This document shows positions 8,868-19,259 of a stretch of DNA of 57,036 nucleotides, in pieces; within the stretch, counting starts at the first letter, position 1; each line of letters opens with the position of its first letter. The translations under genes were made by a program, and so were the position numbers. Source of the DNA: Arthrobacter sp. zg-Y769. Lineage in GTDB: Bacteria; Actinomycetota; Actinomycetes; Actinomycetales; Micrococcaceae. Under the pieces are notes generated by a model. The model had not been told where the DNA came from. It saw only the letters and a list, made by a program, of their open reading frames with translations, and made no database searches. The stretch covers positions 1 through 57,036 of the forward strand of contig NZ_JAJJOE010000010.1 in the NCBI RefSeq assembly GCF_020907405.1, written 5' to 3'.

Positions 8868-9425
8868 TCAGTTCCGGACCCGGTACCGCAGGAACACGAC
8901 GCCGTTGGCGAAGCGTTTCTCCTCCAGCAGTTCCAGGTCCAGCCGCAGACCGTCCGGCAGGAACCGCTTCCCGCCGCCGACGATCACGGGGGAGAGCAGC
9001 TGCTGCAGCTCGTCGACCAGTCCAGCCTTCAGCGCCTGGCCGGCGAGGTTCGCTGCGCCCACGGACACGTCGCCGTCGGACGCCTCCACGAGCGCCCGCA
9101 CGGCAGCGGGACGAAACTCCCGCTCCAGCCGCGTGCGCGGCGCGGAGACCTCGGAGAGCGAACGGGAAAAGACCACCTTGTCCGCCGCCTGCCAGATCCG
9201 GGCGTATTCGTGGATGGCAGGCGGCTCGTCCTCGGCGGGCACGGCATCCCAGTAAGCCATCACCTCATACAGTTGCCGCCCCAGCAGATGCGTGCGTACG
9301 TCGCGCTCCAGCTCATTGACGAAGGAGTGGACCGCTTCATCGGGCATGCTCCAGTCAAAGGAACCGGACTCGTCCGCTATGTACCCGTCGAGCGAAGTGA
9401 TGCTTGTGTAGATCAGCCGTCCCAT
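8868..9425 (-). CDS. Dihydrofolate reductase / RibD C-terminal family reductase
   Basis: A 185-aa Rossmann-like protein of the RibD_C/DHFR-like family: N-terminal YTSITSLDGYIAD, central DKVVFSRSL, GAANLAGQAL and LSPVIVGGGKRFL. These are the usual NADPH-binding features of this large actinobacterial group. AAGGAGG stands before the ATG. Members are mostly uncharacterised oxidoreductases rather than true FolA. It is convergent with the GGDEF-EAL gene and reads in the same direction as the phospho-sugar mutase upstream of it (18-base gap), so co-transcription is possible. Confidence 0.85.
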   Translation of the reverse strand: MGRLIYTSITSLDGYIADESGSFDWSMPDEAVHSFVNELERDVRTHLLGRQLYEVMAYWDAVPAEDEPPAIHEYARIWQAADKVVFSRSLSEVSAPRTRLEREFRPAAVRALVEASDGDVSVGAANLAGQALKAGLVDELQQLLSPVIVGGGKRFLPDGLRLDLELLEEKRFANGVVFLRYRVRN

Positions 9426-9443
9426 GCCGGCCTCCTTGCCTGG

Positions 9444-11207
9444 TTAAAGTCCCAGGGCCGTCCGTACATCCGCCAGCACTGCGTCCAGGGTGGCACGTGC
9501 GTTGGAACGCGCAGTCGGCAACTCTGCCGCCGAACCGACGGGCTCAATCACTTCGAGGTAGCACTTGAGCTTGGGCTCGGTTCCGCTGGGGCGGATGATG
9601 ACCCGGGTGTTGTTTCGGGTAATGTACCGCAGCCCGTCTGTGGGAGGCAGTCCGTTGGCGCCTTCGGAAAGATCGACGGCGGTTTCCACCGGGGAGCCGG
9701 CGAAGGAGGCAGGGGGGTGCTCGCGCAGCCGCTGCATCATTTCCGTGAGCAGGCCCAGGTTCTCCACCCGGACGGAGAGCTGATCGCTCTGGTGCAGGCC
9801 GTGCGCCAGGGCGAGCTCGTCGAGCTCGTCGAAGAGGGTCCGGCCGGAGGCCTTCAGGGAGGCCGCAAGTTCGGCCAGGAGCACGCCGGCGGAGATGCCG
9901 TCCTTGTCCCGGACCAGTCCGGGAGCCACGCAGTAGCCCAGCGCTTCCTCGTAGCCGTAGGTCAGCTTCGGCACCCGGGAGATCCACTTGAAGCCGGTCA
10001 GGGTTTCCTGGTGCTCGAATCCTGCAGCGTCCGCGATGCGGGCCAGCAGACGGGAGGAAACAATCGAGTTGGCAAAGACCACGCCGGAGCGGGTTTTCTC
10101 ACCCCGTACCTTCCAGCGGCCGGCAGCGATCCGCCGGGCAATGTGGCGGCCCAGCAGGGCACCCACTTCATCACCGCGCAGCATCCGCCAAGCACCCGTG
10201 GCGGGATCCTTGGCGGCGACGGCGGCGCGGTCGGCGTCGGGGTCATTGGCCAGGACCAGGTCGGCATCCCGTTCCGCGGCAAGCTTCAAGGCGAGGTCCA
10301 GCGCGCCCGGCTCCTCCGGATTCGGGAAGGCAACGGTGGGGAAGTCCGGGTCCGGCAGCGCCTGCTCGGGAACGAGGGTCACCGAGGTGAAACCGGCTCC
10401 GCGAAGTACGGCGGACATGGTTTCGCCGCCGACGCCGTGCATGGGCGTCAGGACAATGTCCAGGTCCCGTGCCGGGTAGCCTTCGCGGTGGGCCAGATCG
10501 TCCACGGCACCGATGTAGTCGGCGATCAGGGACTCGGAGACCTCCGTGTAGCCGTCCGGTGCCAGCTCGATGGAGCCCAGCGGCACGGTGTAGTCAATCC
10601 GCGCGGCGATCTCGGCGTCGTAAGGCGTGACAATCTGCGCGCCGCGGCCCGGGCCCTTGACCGTACGGCCGCCCAGATAGACCTTGTAGCCGTTGTCCGC
10701 GGCCGGGTTGTGGCTGGCCGTGACCATCACGCCCGCGTCCGTGTCCAGGGCGCGCACCGCATAGGCGAGCAGCGGCGTCGGCAGCGTGCAGGGGAGTAGG
10801 AACGTTTCGATGCCCGCGGCGCCGAAAACGGCGGCCGTCTCCAGGGCGAAGTCCTTCGACTTGTACCGGGCGTCGTACCCGATGACGGCGCTGGGGGTCC
10901 AGCTGTCACCGGCGGTGTCCTGCAGGAAGGAAGCGATACCGGCGGCGGTGCGGCGCACCACCACGCGGTTCATCCGGTTGGGTCCGGCGCCCAGCTCCGC
11001 ACGCAGCCCCGCGGTTCCGAACTCGAGCGTGCCGGCAAACCGGTCGGCCAGCTCCTGCGCCGCTGCGGCAGCCCCGGCGTCCGTACCGTCCGCGATGGTG
11101 CGCAGAAGGGTACGGAGCTGGCGCACGGTGTCAGGGTCGGGGTCGCTGTCCGCCCATTCCTGCGCGGAGGCGGTGAGTTCTTCAAGTTCAGCGGGAATCA
11201 GAGTCAT
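9444..11207 (-). CDS. pmmB: Phospho-sugar mutase (phosphomannomutase/phosphopentomutase-type)
   Basis: A 587-aa alpha-D-phosphohexomutase superfamily enzyme. The phosphoserine loop TASHNP (about residue 162), the metal-binding NDPDADR (about 320) and the phosphate-binding RPSGTEPKLK (about 538) are all present, so it should be active. It lies 48 bases after the purine nucleoside phosphorylase gene on the same strand, the arrangement of deoD-pmmB (Rv3307-Rv3308) in M. tuberculosis. With PNP and DeoC nearby, conversion of (deoxy)ribose 1-phosphate to the 5-phosphate is an attractive role, but mannose or glucose phosphate could equally be the substrate. The gene symbol follows the mycobacterial synteny. 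Confidence 0.9.
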   Translation of the reverse strand: MTLIPAELEELTASAQEWADSDPDPDTVRQLRTLLRTIADGTDAGAAAAAQELADRFAGTLEFGTAGLRAELGAGPNRMNRVVVRRTAAGIASFLQDTAGDSWTPSAVIGYDARYKSKDFALETAAVFGAAGIETFLLPCTLPTPLLAYAVRALDTDAGVMVTASHNPAADNGYKVYLGGRTVKGPGRGAQIVTPYDAEIAARIDYTVPLGSIELAPDGYTEVSESLIADYIGAVDDLAHREGYPARDLDIVLTPMHGVGGETMSAVLRGAGFTSVTLVPEQALPDPDFPTVAFPNPEEPGALDLALKLAAERDADLVLANDPDADRAAVAAKDPATGAWRMLRGDEVGALLGRHIARRIAAGRWKVRGEKTRSGVVFANSIVSSRLLARIADAAGFEHQETLTGFKWISRVPKLTYGYEEALGYCVAPGLVRDKDGISAGVLLAELAASLKASGRTLFDELDELALAHGLHQSDQLSVRVENLGLLTEMMQRLREHPPASFAGSPVETAVDLSEGANGLPPTDGLRYITRNNTRVIIRPSGTEPKLKCYLEVIEPVGSAAELPTARSNARATLDAVLADVRTALGL

Positions 11208-11255
11208 GTTGGATACCTAATGTTGCTGGTGCGGATAGCTGTGCGGCGGGAGCTG

Positions 11256-12056
11256 CTAGATCTTGTTGATGATCTCGGCGAGCAGCTTGGAGATGCGCGG
11301 TCCGGCGGCCTGGCCCGCTTCCAGGACCTCACCGTGGCTCAGGGCCACCGGGCTGATGCCGGCAGCGAGGTTGGTGACCAGGGAGATGCCGAAGACCTCC
11401 ATGCCGGCGTGCCGTGCGGCAATGGCTTCGAGTGCCGTGGACATGCCCACCAGGTCGGCGCCGATGGTCTTGGCGTAGCGGACCTCGGCCGGGGTTTCGT
11501 AGTGCGGGCCGGTGAACTGTGCGTAGACGCCTTCGTCAAGGGTGGGATCTACGCTGCGGGCCACATCGCGCAGGCGCGAAGAGTAAAGGTCGGTCAGGTC
11601 CACGAAGGTGGCGCCTTCGAGCGGGGACGTAGCCGTGAGGTTCAGGTGGTCGCTGATGAGCACCGGAGTGCCCGGCTGCCACTCGGGGTTCAGCCCGCCG
11701 CAGCCATTGGTGAGGACCATGACCTTCGCACCCGCGGCAGCTGCGGTGCGGACACCGTGGACGACGGCGCGCACGCCCTTGCCCTCGTAGTAGTGGGTGC
11801 GTGCACCCAGGACCAGGGCGCGCTTTCCATCGGTGGTGAGGACGGAGCGGATGGTGCCCACATGACCCTGCACGGAGGGGGCGGAGAAGCCCGGGATATC
11901 GGAGGCGGAGAGCGTTGCGGTGGTCTCGCCGATCAGTTCGGCGGCTTCACCCCAGCCGCTGCCGAGCACCAGGGCTATGTCGTGGGAGGGCACGCCGGTG
12001 TGCTCTGCAATGTAGTCGGCGGCCTGCTGGGCAAGTTCAAATGGGTCGTTAGTCAC
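11256..12056 (-). CDS. deoD: Purine-nucleoside phosphorylase (trimeric PNP)
   Basis: A 266-aa enzyme that phosphorolyses purine nucleosides to base plus (deoxy)ribose 1-phosphate. It carries the trimeric PNP signature: VLGSGWG near the N-terminus, RTHYYEG, TNGCGGLNP, GPHYETPAEVR and GMSTALEA, with the base-site Asn in SLVTNLAAGI. It is the first gene of a two-gene leftward operon with the phospho-sugar mutase. The gene is divergent from lpdA across a 91-base promoter region. The symbol follows mycobacterial usage; punA is an equivalent name. Confidence 0.93.
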   Translation of the reverse strand: MTNDPFELAQQAADYIAEHTGVPSHDIALVLGSGWGEAAELIGETTATLSASDIPGFSAPSVQGHVGTIRSVLTTDGKRALVLGARTHYYEGKGVRAVVHGVRTAAAAGAKVMVLTNGCGGLNPEWQPGTPVLISDHLNLTATSPLEGATFVDLTDLYSSRLRDVARSVDPTLDEGVYAQFTGPHYETPAEVRYAKTIGADLVGMSTALEAIAARHAGMEVFGISLVTNLAAGISPVALSHGEVLEAGQAAGPRISKLLAEIINKI

Positions 12057-12147
12057 TTAACAAACTTACAGCCTGCGGGGACCGCCGGAGTCCGCGCCGG
12101 CGGCCACCGTTTGAGCGCCGTCACGGGATGGGACAGAATAGAGCCTT

Positions 12148-13554
12148 GTGACCAGCCAACTAGATTTTACTGCCCGGAAACTTGCGATTCTCGGAGGGGG
12201 CCCCGGCGGCTATGAGGCTGCCCTCGTGGCCGCATCCCTCGGTGCGGACGTAACCATTGTCGAACGGCAGGGGTTGGGCGGCTCCGCAGTGCTCACCGAC
12301 GTCGTTCCCTCCAAGACCCTGATCGCCACTGCCGATGTGATGACCCGGATGAACGCTGCGCGGAACCTCGGCGTGGAATTCGGGGACGTGGCCTCGCCTG
12401 TCTTTGCGGACCTGAAGGTGGTCAACCACCGTCTGCTGGCCCTGGCCAAGGAACAGTCGAACGACATCCGCAGCACCCTCGAACGGGTGGGAGTGAAAGT
12501 AAAGATCGGCGACGGCCGGCTGCTGGACAACTCCACCATCGAGGTCACCGCCGCCGACGGCACCGTGGAGACGGTCAAGGCCGAGGCGCTGCTGATTGCC
12601 ACCGGCGCGAACCCCCGCGAGCTGGAGACCTCCGTGCCTGACGGTGAACGGATCTTCACCTGGAAGCAGATTTACAACCTCACCGAGGTTCCGGAGCACC
12701 TGATCGTTATCGGCTCCGGCGTGACCGGCGCCGAATTTGCGTCCGCCTACAACGGCCTGGGCACCAAGGTCACGCTGATCTCCAGCCGTGACCGCGTGCT
12801 GCCGGGCGAGGACGCCGACGCCGCCGTCGTGCTGGAAGACGTTTTCCAGGCCCGCGGGATGACCGTGCTCAGCAGGTCCCGCGCCGACTCCGTGAAGAAC
12901 ACCGGCGACGGCGTGCTGGTGACGCTTTCGGACGGACGCACCCTTGAGGGCAGCCACTGCCTGGTTGCCGTGGGTGCCATCCCGAACACCGCCGGGATCG
13001 GGCTGGAAGAGGCCGGCGTGCAGCTGGACGAACGCGGCCAGATCCGGGTCGACGGCGTCTCCCGCACCACGGCGGACAACGTCTACGCCGCAGGCGACTG
13101 CACCGGCGTGTTCAACCTGGCGTCCGTGGCAGCCATGCAGGGCCGCATCGCGGTGGCGCACCTGATGGGCGACGGCGTGAGGCCGCTGAAGCTCAAGACG
13201 GTGGCTTCGAATATCTTCACCTCCCCGGAGATTGCGTCCGTAGGCGTCACCGAGGCCGACGTGGCCGAGGGCCGCTACCAGGGCGACGTCATCAAGCTGT
13301 CCCTGCACACCAATGCACGGGCCAAGATGATGGACGTCAAGGAGGGCTTTGTGAAGATCATTGCCCGCAAGGGGTCCGGCAGCGTCATCGGCGGCGTCGT
13401 CGTGGGACCGCGTGCCTCGGAGCTGATCTTCCCGATTGCCATCGCCGTCACCCAGAAGCTGCACGTGGATGACCTCGCCAACACGTTTGCCGTGTATCCG
13501 TCCCTCACCGGGTCCATTTCGGAAGCCGCACGGCGGCTGCACGTACACCTGTAG
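12148..13554 (+). CDS. lpdA: LpdA-type NAD(P)H dehydrogenase (flavoprotein disulfide reductase family, no redox cysteines)
   Basis: A 468-aa FAD/NAD(P)-binding protein with GGGPGGYEAA (FAD), a second dinucleotide fold GSGVTGAEFASAY, and YAAGDCTG, plus the dimerisation domain (ASVGVTEADV, VYPSLTGSISEA). The CxxxxC disulfide of lipoamide dehydrogenases is absent: the equivalent stretch reads GGSAVLTDVVPSK. This matches the M. tuberculosis LpdA (Rv3303c) family, an NAD(P)H:quinone reductase rather than a lipoamide dehydrogenase; the gene is also close to deoD-pmmB in that species. The start is GTG 12148. A strong terminator follows. Confidence 0.88.
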   Translation: MTSQLDFTARKLAILGGGPGGYEAALVAASLGADVTIVERQGLGGSAVLTDVVPSKTLIATADVMTRMNAARNLGVEFGDVASPVFADLKVVNHRLLALAKEQSNDIRSTLERVGVKVKIGDGRLLDNSTIEVTAADGTVETVKAEALLIATGANPRELETSVPDGERIFTWKQIYNLTEVPEHLIVIGSGVTGAEFASAYNGLGTKVTLISSRDRVLPGEDADAAVVLEDVFQARGMTVLSRSRADSVKNTGDGVLVTLSDGRTLEGSHCLVAVGAIPNTAGIGLEEAGVQLDERGQIRVDGVSRTTADNVYAAGDCTGVFNLASVAAMQGRIAVAHLMGDGVRPLKLKTVASNIFTSPEIASVGVTEADVAEGRYQGDVIKLSLHTNARAKMMDVKEGFVKIIARKGSGSVIGGVVVGPRASELIFPIAIAVTQKLHVDDLANTFAVYPSLTGSISEAARRLHVHL

Positions 13555-13569
13555 GAATTTCCCTTCTCC

Positions 13570-13616
13570 ATCCCGCGTCCGCGGCGGATTATCCGTCCGC
13601 GGGCGCGGGATTTTTT
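13570..13616 (+). terminator. Rho-independent terminator of lpdA
   Basis: A 15-bp stem with one mismatch (atcccgcg at its base) is followed by six T residues, 16 bases after the lpdA stop. Confidence 0.9.
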
Positions 13617-13642
13617 CTGCCCGGATTTCGGTTCGGTGAAAT

Positions 13643-13667
13643 ATTTGTCCAGTATTTGGACACAAAT
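13643..13667. promoter_or_regulatory. Palindromic operator-like site upstream of the MFS transporter
   Basis: A 25-bp dyad has outer arms ATTTGT / ACAAAT and inner arms TGTCCA / TGGACA around a gtatt centre. It lies 65-90 bases before the transporter start in an AT-rich stretch. It looks like a GntR- or TetR-type repressor site; the regulator is not in this window. Confidence 0.5.
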
Positions 13668-13731
13668 CTCAAATAACGGACGCAAGCTCCTACGATGTGG
13701 ATACTTCACTTCCTCTTGCGAAAGACTTCCA

Positions 13732-15150
13732 ATGTCTACATCGAAACCCTCCGCGGCGCCGGCGCCGGCCAAGGCCAATTCCAAGAGCCGCGTTATTGTT
13801 GCCAGCCTGATCGGCACCTCCATTGAGTTCTATGACTTTTATGTCTATGCAACCGCCGCCGTCCTCGTTTTTCCCCGGTTGTTCTTCCCGGAGGCCGAGG
13901 GCGCCACGGCACTGCTGAGTTCCTTCGCCGTGTTCGGGGTGGCCTTTATTGCCCGCCCGCTCGGCTCGATCATTTTCGGGCACTTCGGGGACAAGGTGGG
14001 CCGCAAGGGAACCCTGGTCGCCTCGCTGCTGACCATGGGCATTGCCACGTTCCTGATCGGCTGCCTGCCGACTGCGGACATGGCCGGCTGGAGCTTCTGG
14101 GCTCCCGCCCTCCTGGTGGTTATGCGCTTCGCCCAGGGTCTGGCCCTCGGCGGGGAATGGAGCGGCGCTGCGCTGCTCGCCACGGAAAACGCACCGGCGA
14201 ACAAGCGTGCGGTGTGGGGAACGTTCCCGCAACTGGGCGCACCCATCGGGTTCATCCTGGCCAACAGCCTGTTCCTGCTGCTGAGCATGCAGCTGACCGA
14301 TGAGCAGTTCATGGGCTGGGGCTGGCGCGTGCCGTTCCTGGCCAGCGCCGTGATGGTCATCATCGGACTCTATGTCCGGCTGAAGCTGGTCGAGACTCCG
14401 GCCTTCCAGAAGGCGCTCGATTCCGGTGAAGTGAAGAAGCTGCCCCTGGGCCAGGCGTTCCGGTTCAGCTGGCGCCAGATGATTGCCGGCACGTTCATCA
14501 TGCTGGCCACGTACGTGCTCTTCTACCTGATGACCACCTTCACCCTGTCCTACGGCACGACCGCCAAGACCGAGGAAGCGGCCCGTGCCGCGGCCGAGAA
14601 GGCAGGCAAGGCGTTCGACCCGGAGGCCTTTGCCGCCGGTCTGGGCTACGCCCGCAACGACTTCCTGATCATGCTGATCATCGGCGTGGTGTTCTTCGGC
14701 ATCTTCACCCTGGTGGCCGGGCCGCTGGCGGAGAAGTACGGCCGGCGCAAGACGCTGCTGGTGGTGACCGCCGGGATCTTCGCCTTCGGCTTCACCTTCG
14801 CGCCGCTGTTCGACGGCGGCACCGTGGGCGTCATGGCGCTGCTGATCATCGGCTTCACCCTGATGGGCCTGACCTTCGGGCCCATGGGAGCCCTGCTGCC
14901 GGAACTCTTCCCGACCAACGTGCGCTACACAGGCTCGGCGATTGCCTACAACTTCTCCTCGATCCTGGGTGCGGCCGTGGCTCCGTTCATCGCCGTTGCC
15001 CTCTGGCAGGCCGCCGACGGCAGCCCGTGGCTGGTGGGCATCTACCTGTCCTCCATGGCGGTGCTGACCCTGATCGCGCTGTTCGTGACCAAGGAGACGC
15101 GCGACGTCGACTACGAAAACAATTCCAGCGAGGCCGTGAAGGTCCTCTAG
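13732..15150 (+). CDS. MFS metabolite:H+ symporter (MHS family)
   Basis: A 472-aa twelve-helix transporter. Family signatures are GTSIEFYDFYVYATAA in helix 1, the GDKVGRKGTL loop 2-3 motif, RFAQGLALGGEWSGAALL in helix 4 and LAEKYGRRKTLL in the second half. These place it with the ShiA/ProP/KgtP-like MHS subfamily, which takes up organic acids, shikimate or betaines; the substrate cannot be read from sequence. The frame is open upstream to 13636, but the protein should begin at ATG 13732 (MSTSKPSAAP). A palindromic operator precedes it and a long stem-loop follows. Confidence 0.9.
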   Translation: MSTSKPSAAPAPAKANSKSRVIVASLIGTSIEFYDFYVYATAAVLVFPRLFFPEAEGATALLSSFAVFGVAFIARPLGSIIFGHFGDKVGRKGTLVASLLTMGIATFLIGCLPTADMAGWSFWAPALLVVMRFAQGLALGGEWSGAALLATENAPANKRAVWGTFPQLGAPIGFILANSLFLLLSMQLTDEQFMGWGWRVPFLASAVMVIIGLYVRLKLVETPAFQKALDSGEVKKLPLGQAFRFSWRQMIAGTFIMLATYVLFYLMTTFTLSYGTTAKTEEAARAAAEKAGKAFDPEAFAAGLGYARNDFLIMLIIGVVFFGIFTLVAGPLAEKYGRRKTLLVVTAGIFAFGFTFAPLFDGGTVGVMALLIIGFTLMGLTFGPMGALLPELFPTNVRYTGSAIAYNFSSILGAAVAPFIAVALWQAADGSPWLVGIYLSSMAVLTLIALFVTKETRDVDYENNSSEAVKVL

Positions 15151-15161
15151 CCGGTTCATTC

Positions 15162-15210
15162 AACGCAGGCAGGCCCGGTTCCCCGTGGGGGAGCCGGGCC
15201 TGCCTGCGTT
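15162..15210. terminator. Bidirectional terminator between the MFS transporter and accA3
   Basis: A near-perfect stem of about 20 bp (aacgcaggcaggcccgg with its complement) encloses a ccccgtggggg-type inner hairpin. It lies between two convergent genes. T-runs are short on both strands. Confidence 0.8.
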
Positions 15211-15234
15211 TGCTGCTTAGTCTCTTTTTGCTGC

Positions 15235-17049
<1,815 letters not shown>

Positions 17050-17354
17050 TGGTGCACTGGCTCCTTTTGATCTGTTCGGAGCCTAGCGCGGTTTTGTGGT
17101 CATGGGCCATAATGCGTGCTGTTTCTGCGTGGGAACCGGCGGATCGTTGTGGGGATTCTACAAAGCGGGACGGGTGTCTGGGGTGCGTGGCGTCTGGGTG
17201 GGTGCGTGGACGCTGTCCCTCTGGTCCGGCTTCCGTACAGGTGATGCTGCCTGGGTCGACCTCAGCCAGCATCTGCTGTACAGGACTCCGCACCGGTGGC
17301 GGTTTGCCTGTGGAAAACGCCTCAGTGCGCTTCGGAGACCTCTGTAATAGAGCG
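17050..17354. other. Gene-free divergent intergenic region (accA3 / AbiEi-like gene)
   Basis: These 305 bases hold the accA3 leader with its ribosome-binding site and the start region of the rightward gene. Frames crossing it on the plus strand have no start signal or recognisable protein. No convincing -35/-10 pair, riboswitch or inverted repeat was found. Confidence 0.5.
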
Positions 17355-18293
17355 ATGCCGAAACCTCAACCTCTGCCGGAACCATTCACCGCACCCTTTG
17401 CGTTTCCACAAGCCATTGACGCCGGGATAAGTGCTTCTCGACTCCGCGCCTCGGACCTTTGGATTCCCAGCAGAGCCGTGCGGGTTCCCAAGACGACAAC
17501 CTTTGACCTGGCCGCCGGATGCCGTCCGTACCTCGAGTTGCTTCCGGACGCCGTCATCAGCCATGGCACCGCAGCCCGGCTGCATGGGCTGGCCCTGCCA
17601 CGCAGGGTTGCCGAGGAACCTCTGCTTCATCTCAGCCGGAGTCCGGCGTGCGGACCACCGCGGCGGCGCCATATCTGCGGACATCGCCTGCTGCTGGCAT
17701 CGAACGAGGTAACGCAGGTTTACGGCCTTCCCGTAACAACTGTCGCCCGCACCTGGCTGGACCTTGCCGGCATGCTGTCCGTCGAGGAGCTGGTGATCAT
17801 GGGGGACCAGATAGTGAGCGAACATCAGCGCACCTTCGGGACGCCGCGCCGGCCCCTGGTTCCTTTGGAAGAGCTGCGGGACCTGGTCAAGCACCGCTCA
17901 GGGGTACCCAAGGTCCGCCGCAGCCGTGAAGCATTGGAGTATGTGCGGGTGGGGGTGGATTCTCCGCCCGAGACTCGGCTTCGGCTGATGCTGGCCAAGC
18001 AGGCCGATCTGCCGGAGTTCATACCTAACGTTGCACTGCTTGATGAGTATGGTCAGCCGCAGGTATGGGCTGATCTCGGTTGTCCTGAGTTCCGGACCTG
18101 CCTGGAGTACGACGGCGCCCACCACCTCACTCCGGAGCAGCAGGCACGAGACCACTACCGTGACCTGCGGACCGCCGAACTCGGATGGAATCAGGTGAAA
18201 ATCAGTCGGACCGATCTGACGCAGGGATCGTCCTGGGTAGCCGCTAAGGTCCGTAGGGGACTGACAATGGGTGGCTGGACGCCTTCGGGCTGA
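17355..18293 (+). CDS. AbiEi-like N-terminal region fused to a DUF559/Vsr-like nuclease-fold domain
   Basis: A 312-aa protein of a type common in actinobacteria. The first half resembles the AbiEi antitoxin-like family (VISHGTAARLHGLALP, GLPVTTVARTWLDLAG). The C-terminal 100 residues fit the DUF559/very-short-patch-repair fold: a Glu in SPPETRLRLM, then LEYDGAHH and RDHYRDLRTAELGW. An isolated copy has no AbiEii nucleotidyltransferase beside it, so it is probably not a canonical toxin-antitoxin pair. The frame extends upstream to 17004, but ATG 17355 gives the usual start (MPKPQPLPEP). The role is unknown; a nuclease function is inferred from fold residues only. Confidence 0.75.
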   Translation: MPKPQPLPEPFTAPFAFPQAIDAGISASRLRASDLWIPSRAVRVPKTTTFDLAAGCRPYLELLPDAVISHGTAARLHGLALPRRVAEEPLLHLSRSPACGPPRRRHICGHRLLLASNEVTQVYGLPVTTVARTWLDLAGMLSVEELVIMGDQIVSEHQRTFGTPRRPLVPLEELRDLVKHRSGVPKVRRSREALEYVRVGVDSPPETRLRLMLAKQADLPEFIPNVALLDEYGQPQVWADLGCPEFRTCLEYDGAHHLTPEQQARDHYRDLRTAELGWNQVKISRTDLTQGSSWVAAKVRRGLTMGGWTPSG

Positions 18294-18317
18294 GATGCGG
18301 CATCCGCCCGTCGCTTA

Positions 18318-18472
18318 TGTACAGCAAATGCGGCCTGCACGTTCCCTTCTGTACAGCTAATGCGGCCTGCAGCGGGGCCGAAGCACCGTACCTGTACAGA
18401 AGGTGAAGGGGCCCCCGCATTAGCTGTACGGAAGGTGAAGGGGCCCCCGCATTAGCTGTACGGAAGGTGAAC
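18318..18472. repeat. Intergenic array of TGTAC-marked repeats, 32-bp spacing, mixed orientation
   Basis: Five units start with TGTACA or TGTACG at 18318, 18350, 18393, 18425 and 18457; spacings are 32, 43, 32 and 32 bases. The first two carry TGTACAGCWAATGCGGCCTG; the last three carry the opposite orientation, each preceded or followed by CCGCATTAGCTGTAC. Arms 18351-18365 and 18415-18429 are perfectly complementary (15 bp). It lies between two convergent genes, so it may act as a folded bidirectional terminator or be a REP-like element. Confidence 0.75.
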
Positions 18473-18529
18473 GCCCGTCGCACCAGGTGGCGAAAGACCG
18501 ATCGGAGCCGCGGGAAAGCGGAGCAGGAA

Positions 18530-19165
18530 CTACTTCCAGAGGTCGATGATCCGTACGTCGGCGCTGGCCAGAAGCTGGCGGAGCGTTGAAACGGAAAGAC
18601 CGACGACGGCGTGCGGATCACCCTCGACCCGCTCGATGAACGCCCCGCCCAGGGAATCGATGGTGAAGGAACCGGCCACCTGCAGCGGCTCACCCGTGGC
18701 GATGTAGGCCTCGATCTCCTCGTCGGTCAGCTTCACGAAATGCACCTCGGCAGAGGAAACCGCCCCGAGGGTGGCCCCGGAACCGTCCTCGTCGGTGTCG
18801 CGGCAGTCCACCAGCCAGTGCCCGGTGTGCAGTACCCCGGAGGAACCGCTCATGCGGCGGATCCGCTCGCGGGCGACGTCGGCCTCCCACGGTTTGCCGT
18901 GCGCCTCGCCGTCGAACTCGAAGACCGAATCGCAGCCGATCACCAGCGCGCCGTCGGCCTCGGGCAGGGACGCAACGGCCTCGGCCTTCGCACGGGCCAG
19001 CAGCAGGGCCGTGTCATGCGGATCGGTCAGGCCGTAGCGGGCGGTGACGGCGTCTTCATCCACATCGGAGACGAGGACGGTGTGGGCAATGCCGGCATCG
19101 GTGAGCAGCTTGGTGCGGGCGGGGGACGCGGAGGCCAGGATGAGGCTCAGGTTCGGTTTGGTCAC
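18530..19165 (-). CDS. maf: Maf-family nucleoside-triphosphate pyrophosphatase
   Basis: A 211-aa Maf protein, which hydrolyses non-canonical or dTTP/UTP-like nucleotides to monophosphates. It starts ILASASPARTKLL (nucleotide-binding signature) and carries SDVDED, VIGCDSVFEFDG and GKPWEADVARERIRRM. Its place between accE/accD and accA3 matches M. tuberculosis (accD5-accE5-Rv3282-accA3), which supports orthology. Here, however, gltP-like and DUF885 genes interrupt the block. Confidence 0.93.
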   Translation of the reverse strand: MTKPNLSLILASASPARTKLLTDAGIAHTVLVSDVDEDAVTARYGLTDPHDTALLLARAKAEAVASLPEADGALVIGCDSVFEFDGEAHGKPWEADVARERIRRMSGSSGVLHTGHWLVDCRDTDEDGSGATLGAVSSAEVHFVKLTDEEIEAYIATGEPLQVAGSFTIDSLGGAFIERVEGDPHAVVGLSVSTLRQLLASADVRIIDLWK

Positions 19166-19207
19166 GGATCCAGCCTAGTGCCGGGGCGGACCGGCCCGGA
19201 AACCAAA

Positions 19208-19242
19208 AACGCCGGGCCGCCCCCGAAGGAACGGCCCGGCGT
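19208..19242 (-). terminator. Rho-independent terminator of the gltP/dctA-like gene
   Basis: Stem acgccgggcc / ggcccggcgt, followed on the minus strand by a TTTTT run, 17 bases after the transporter stop. Confidence 0.9.
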
Positions 19243-19259
19243 CGTACTGCGGGGAGGAA

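Noticed and set aside
18318-18472. CRISPR array
   Set aside because: Only five units, with two orientations, no distinct spacers of constant length and no cas genes nearby.
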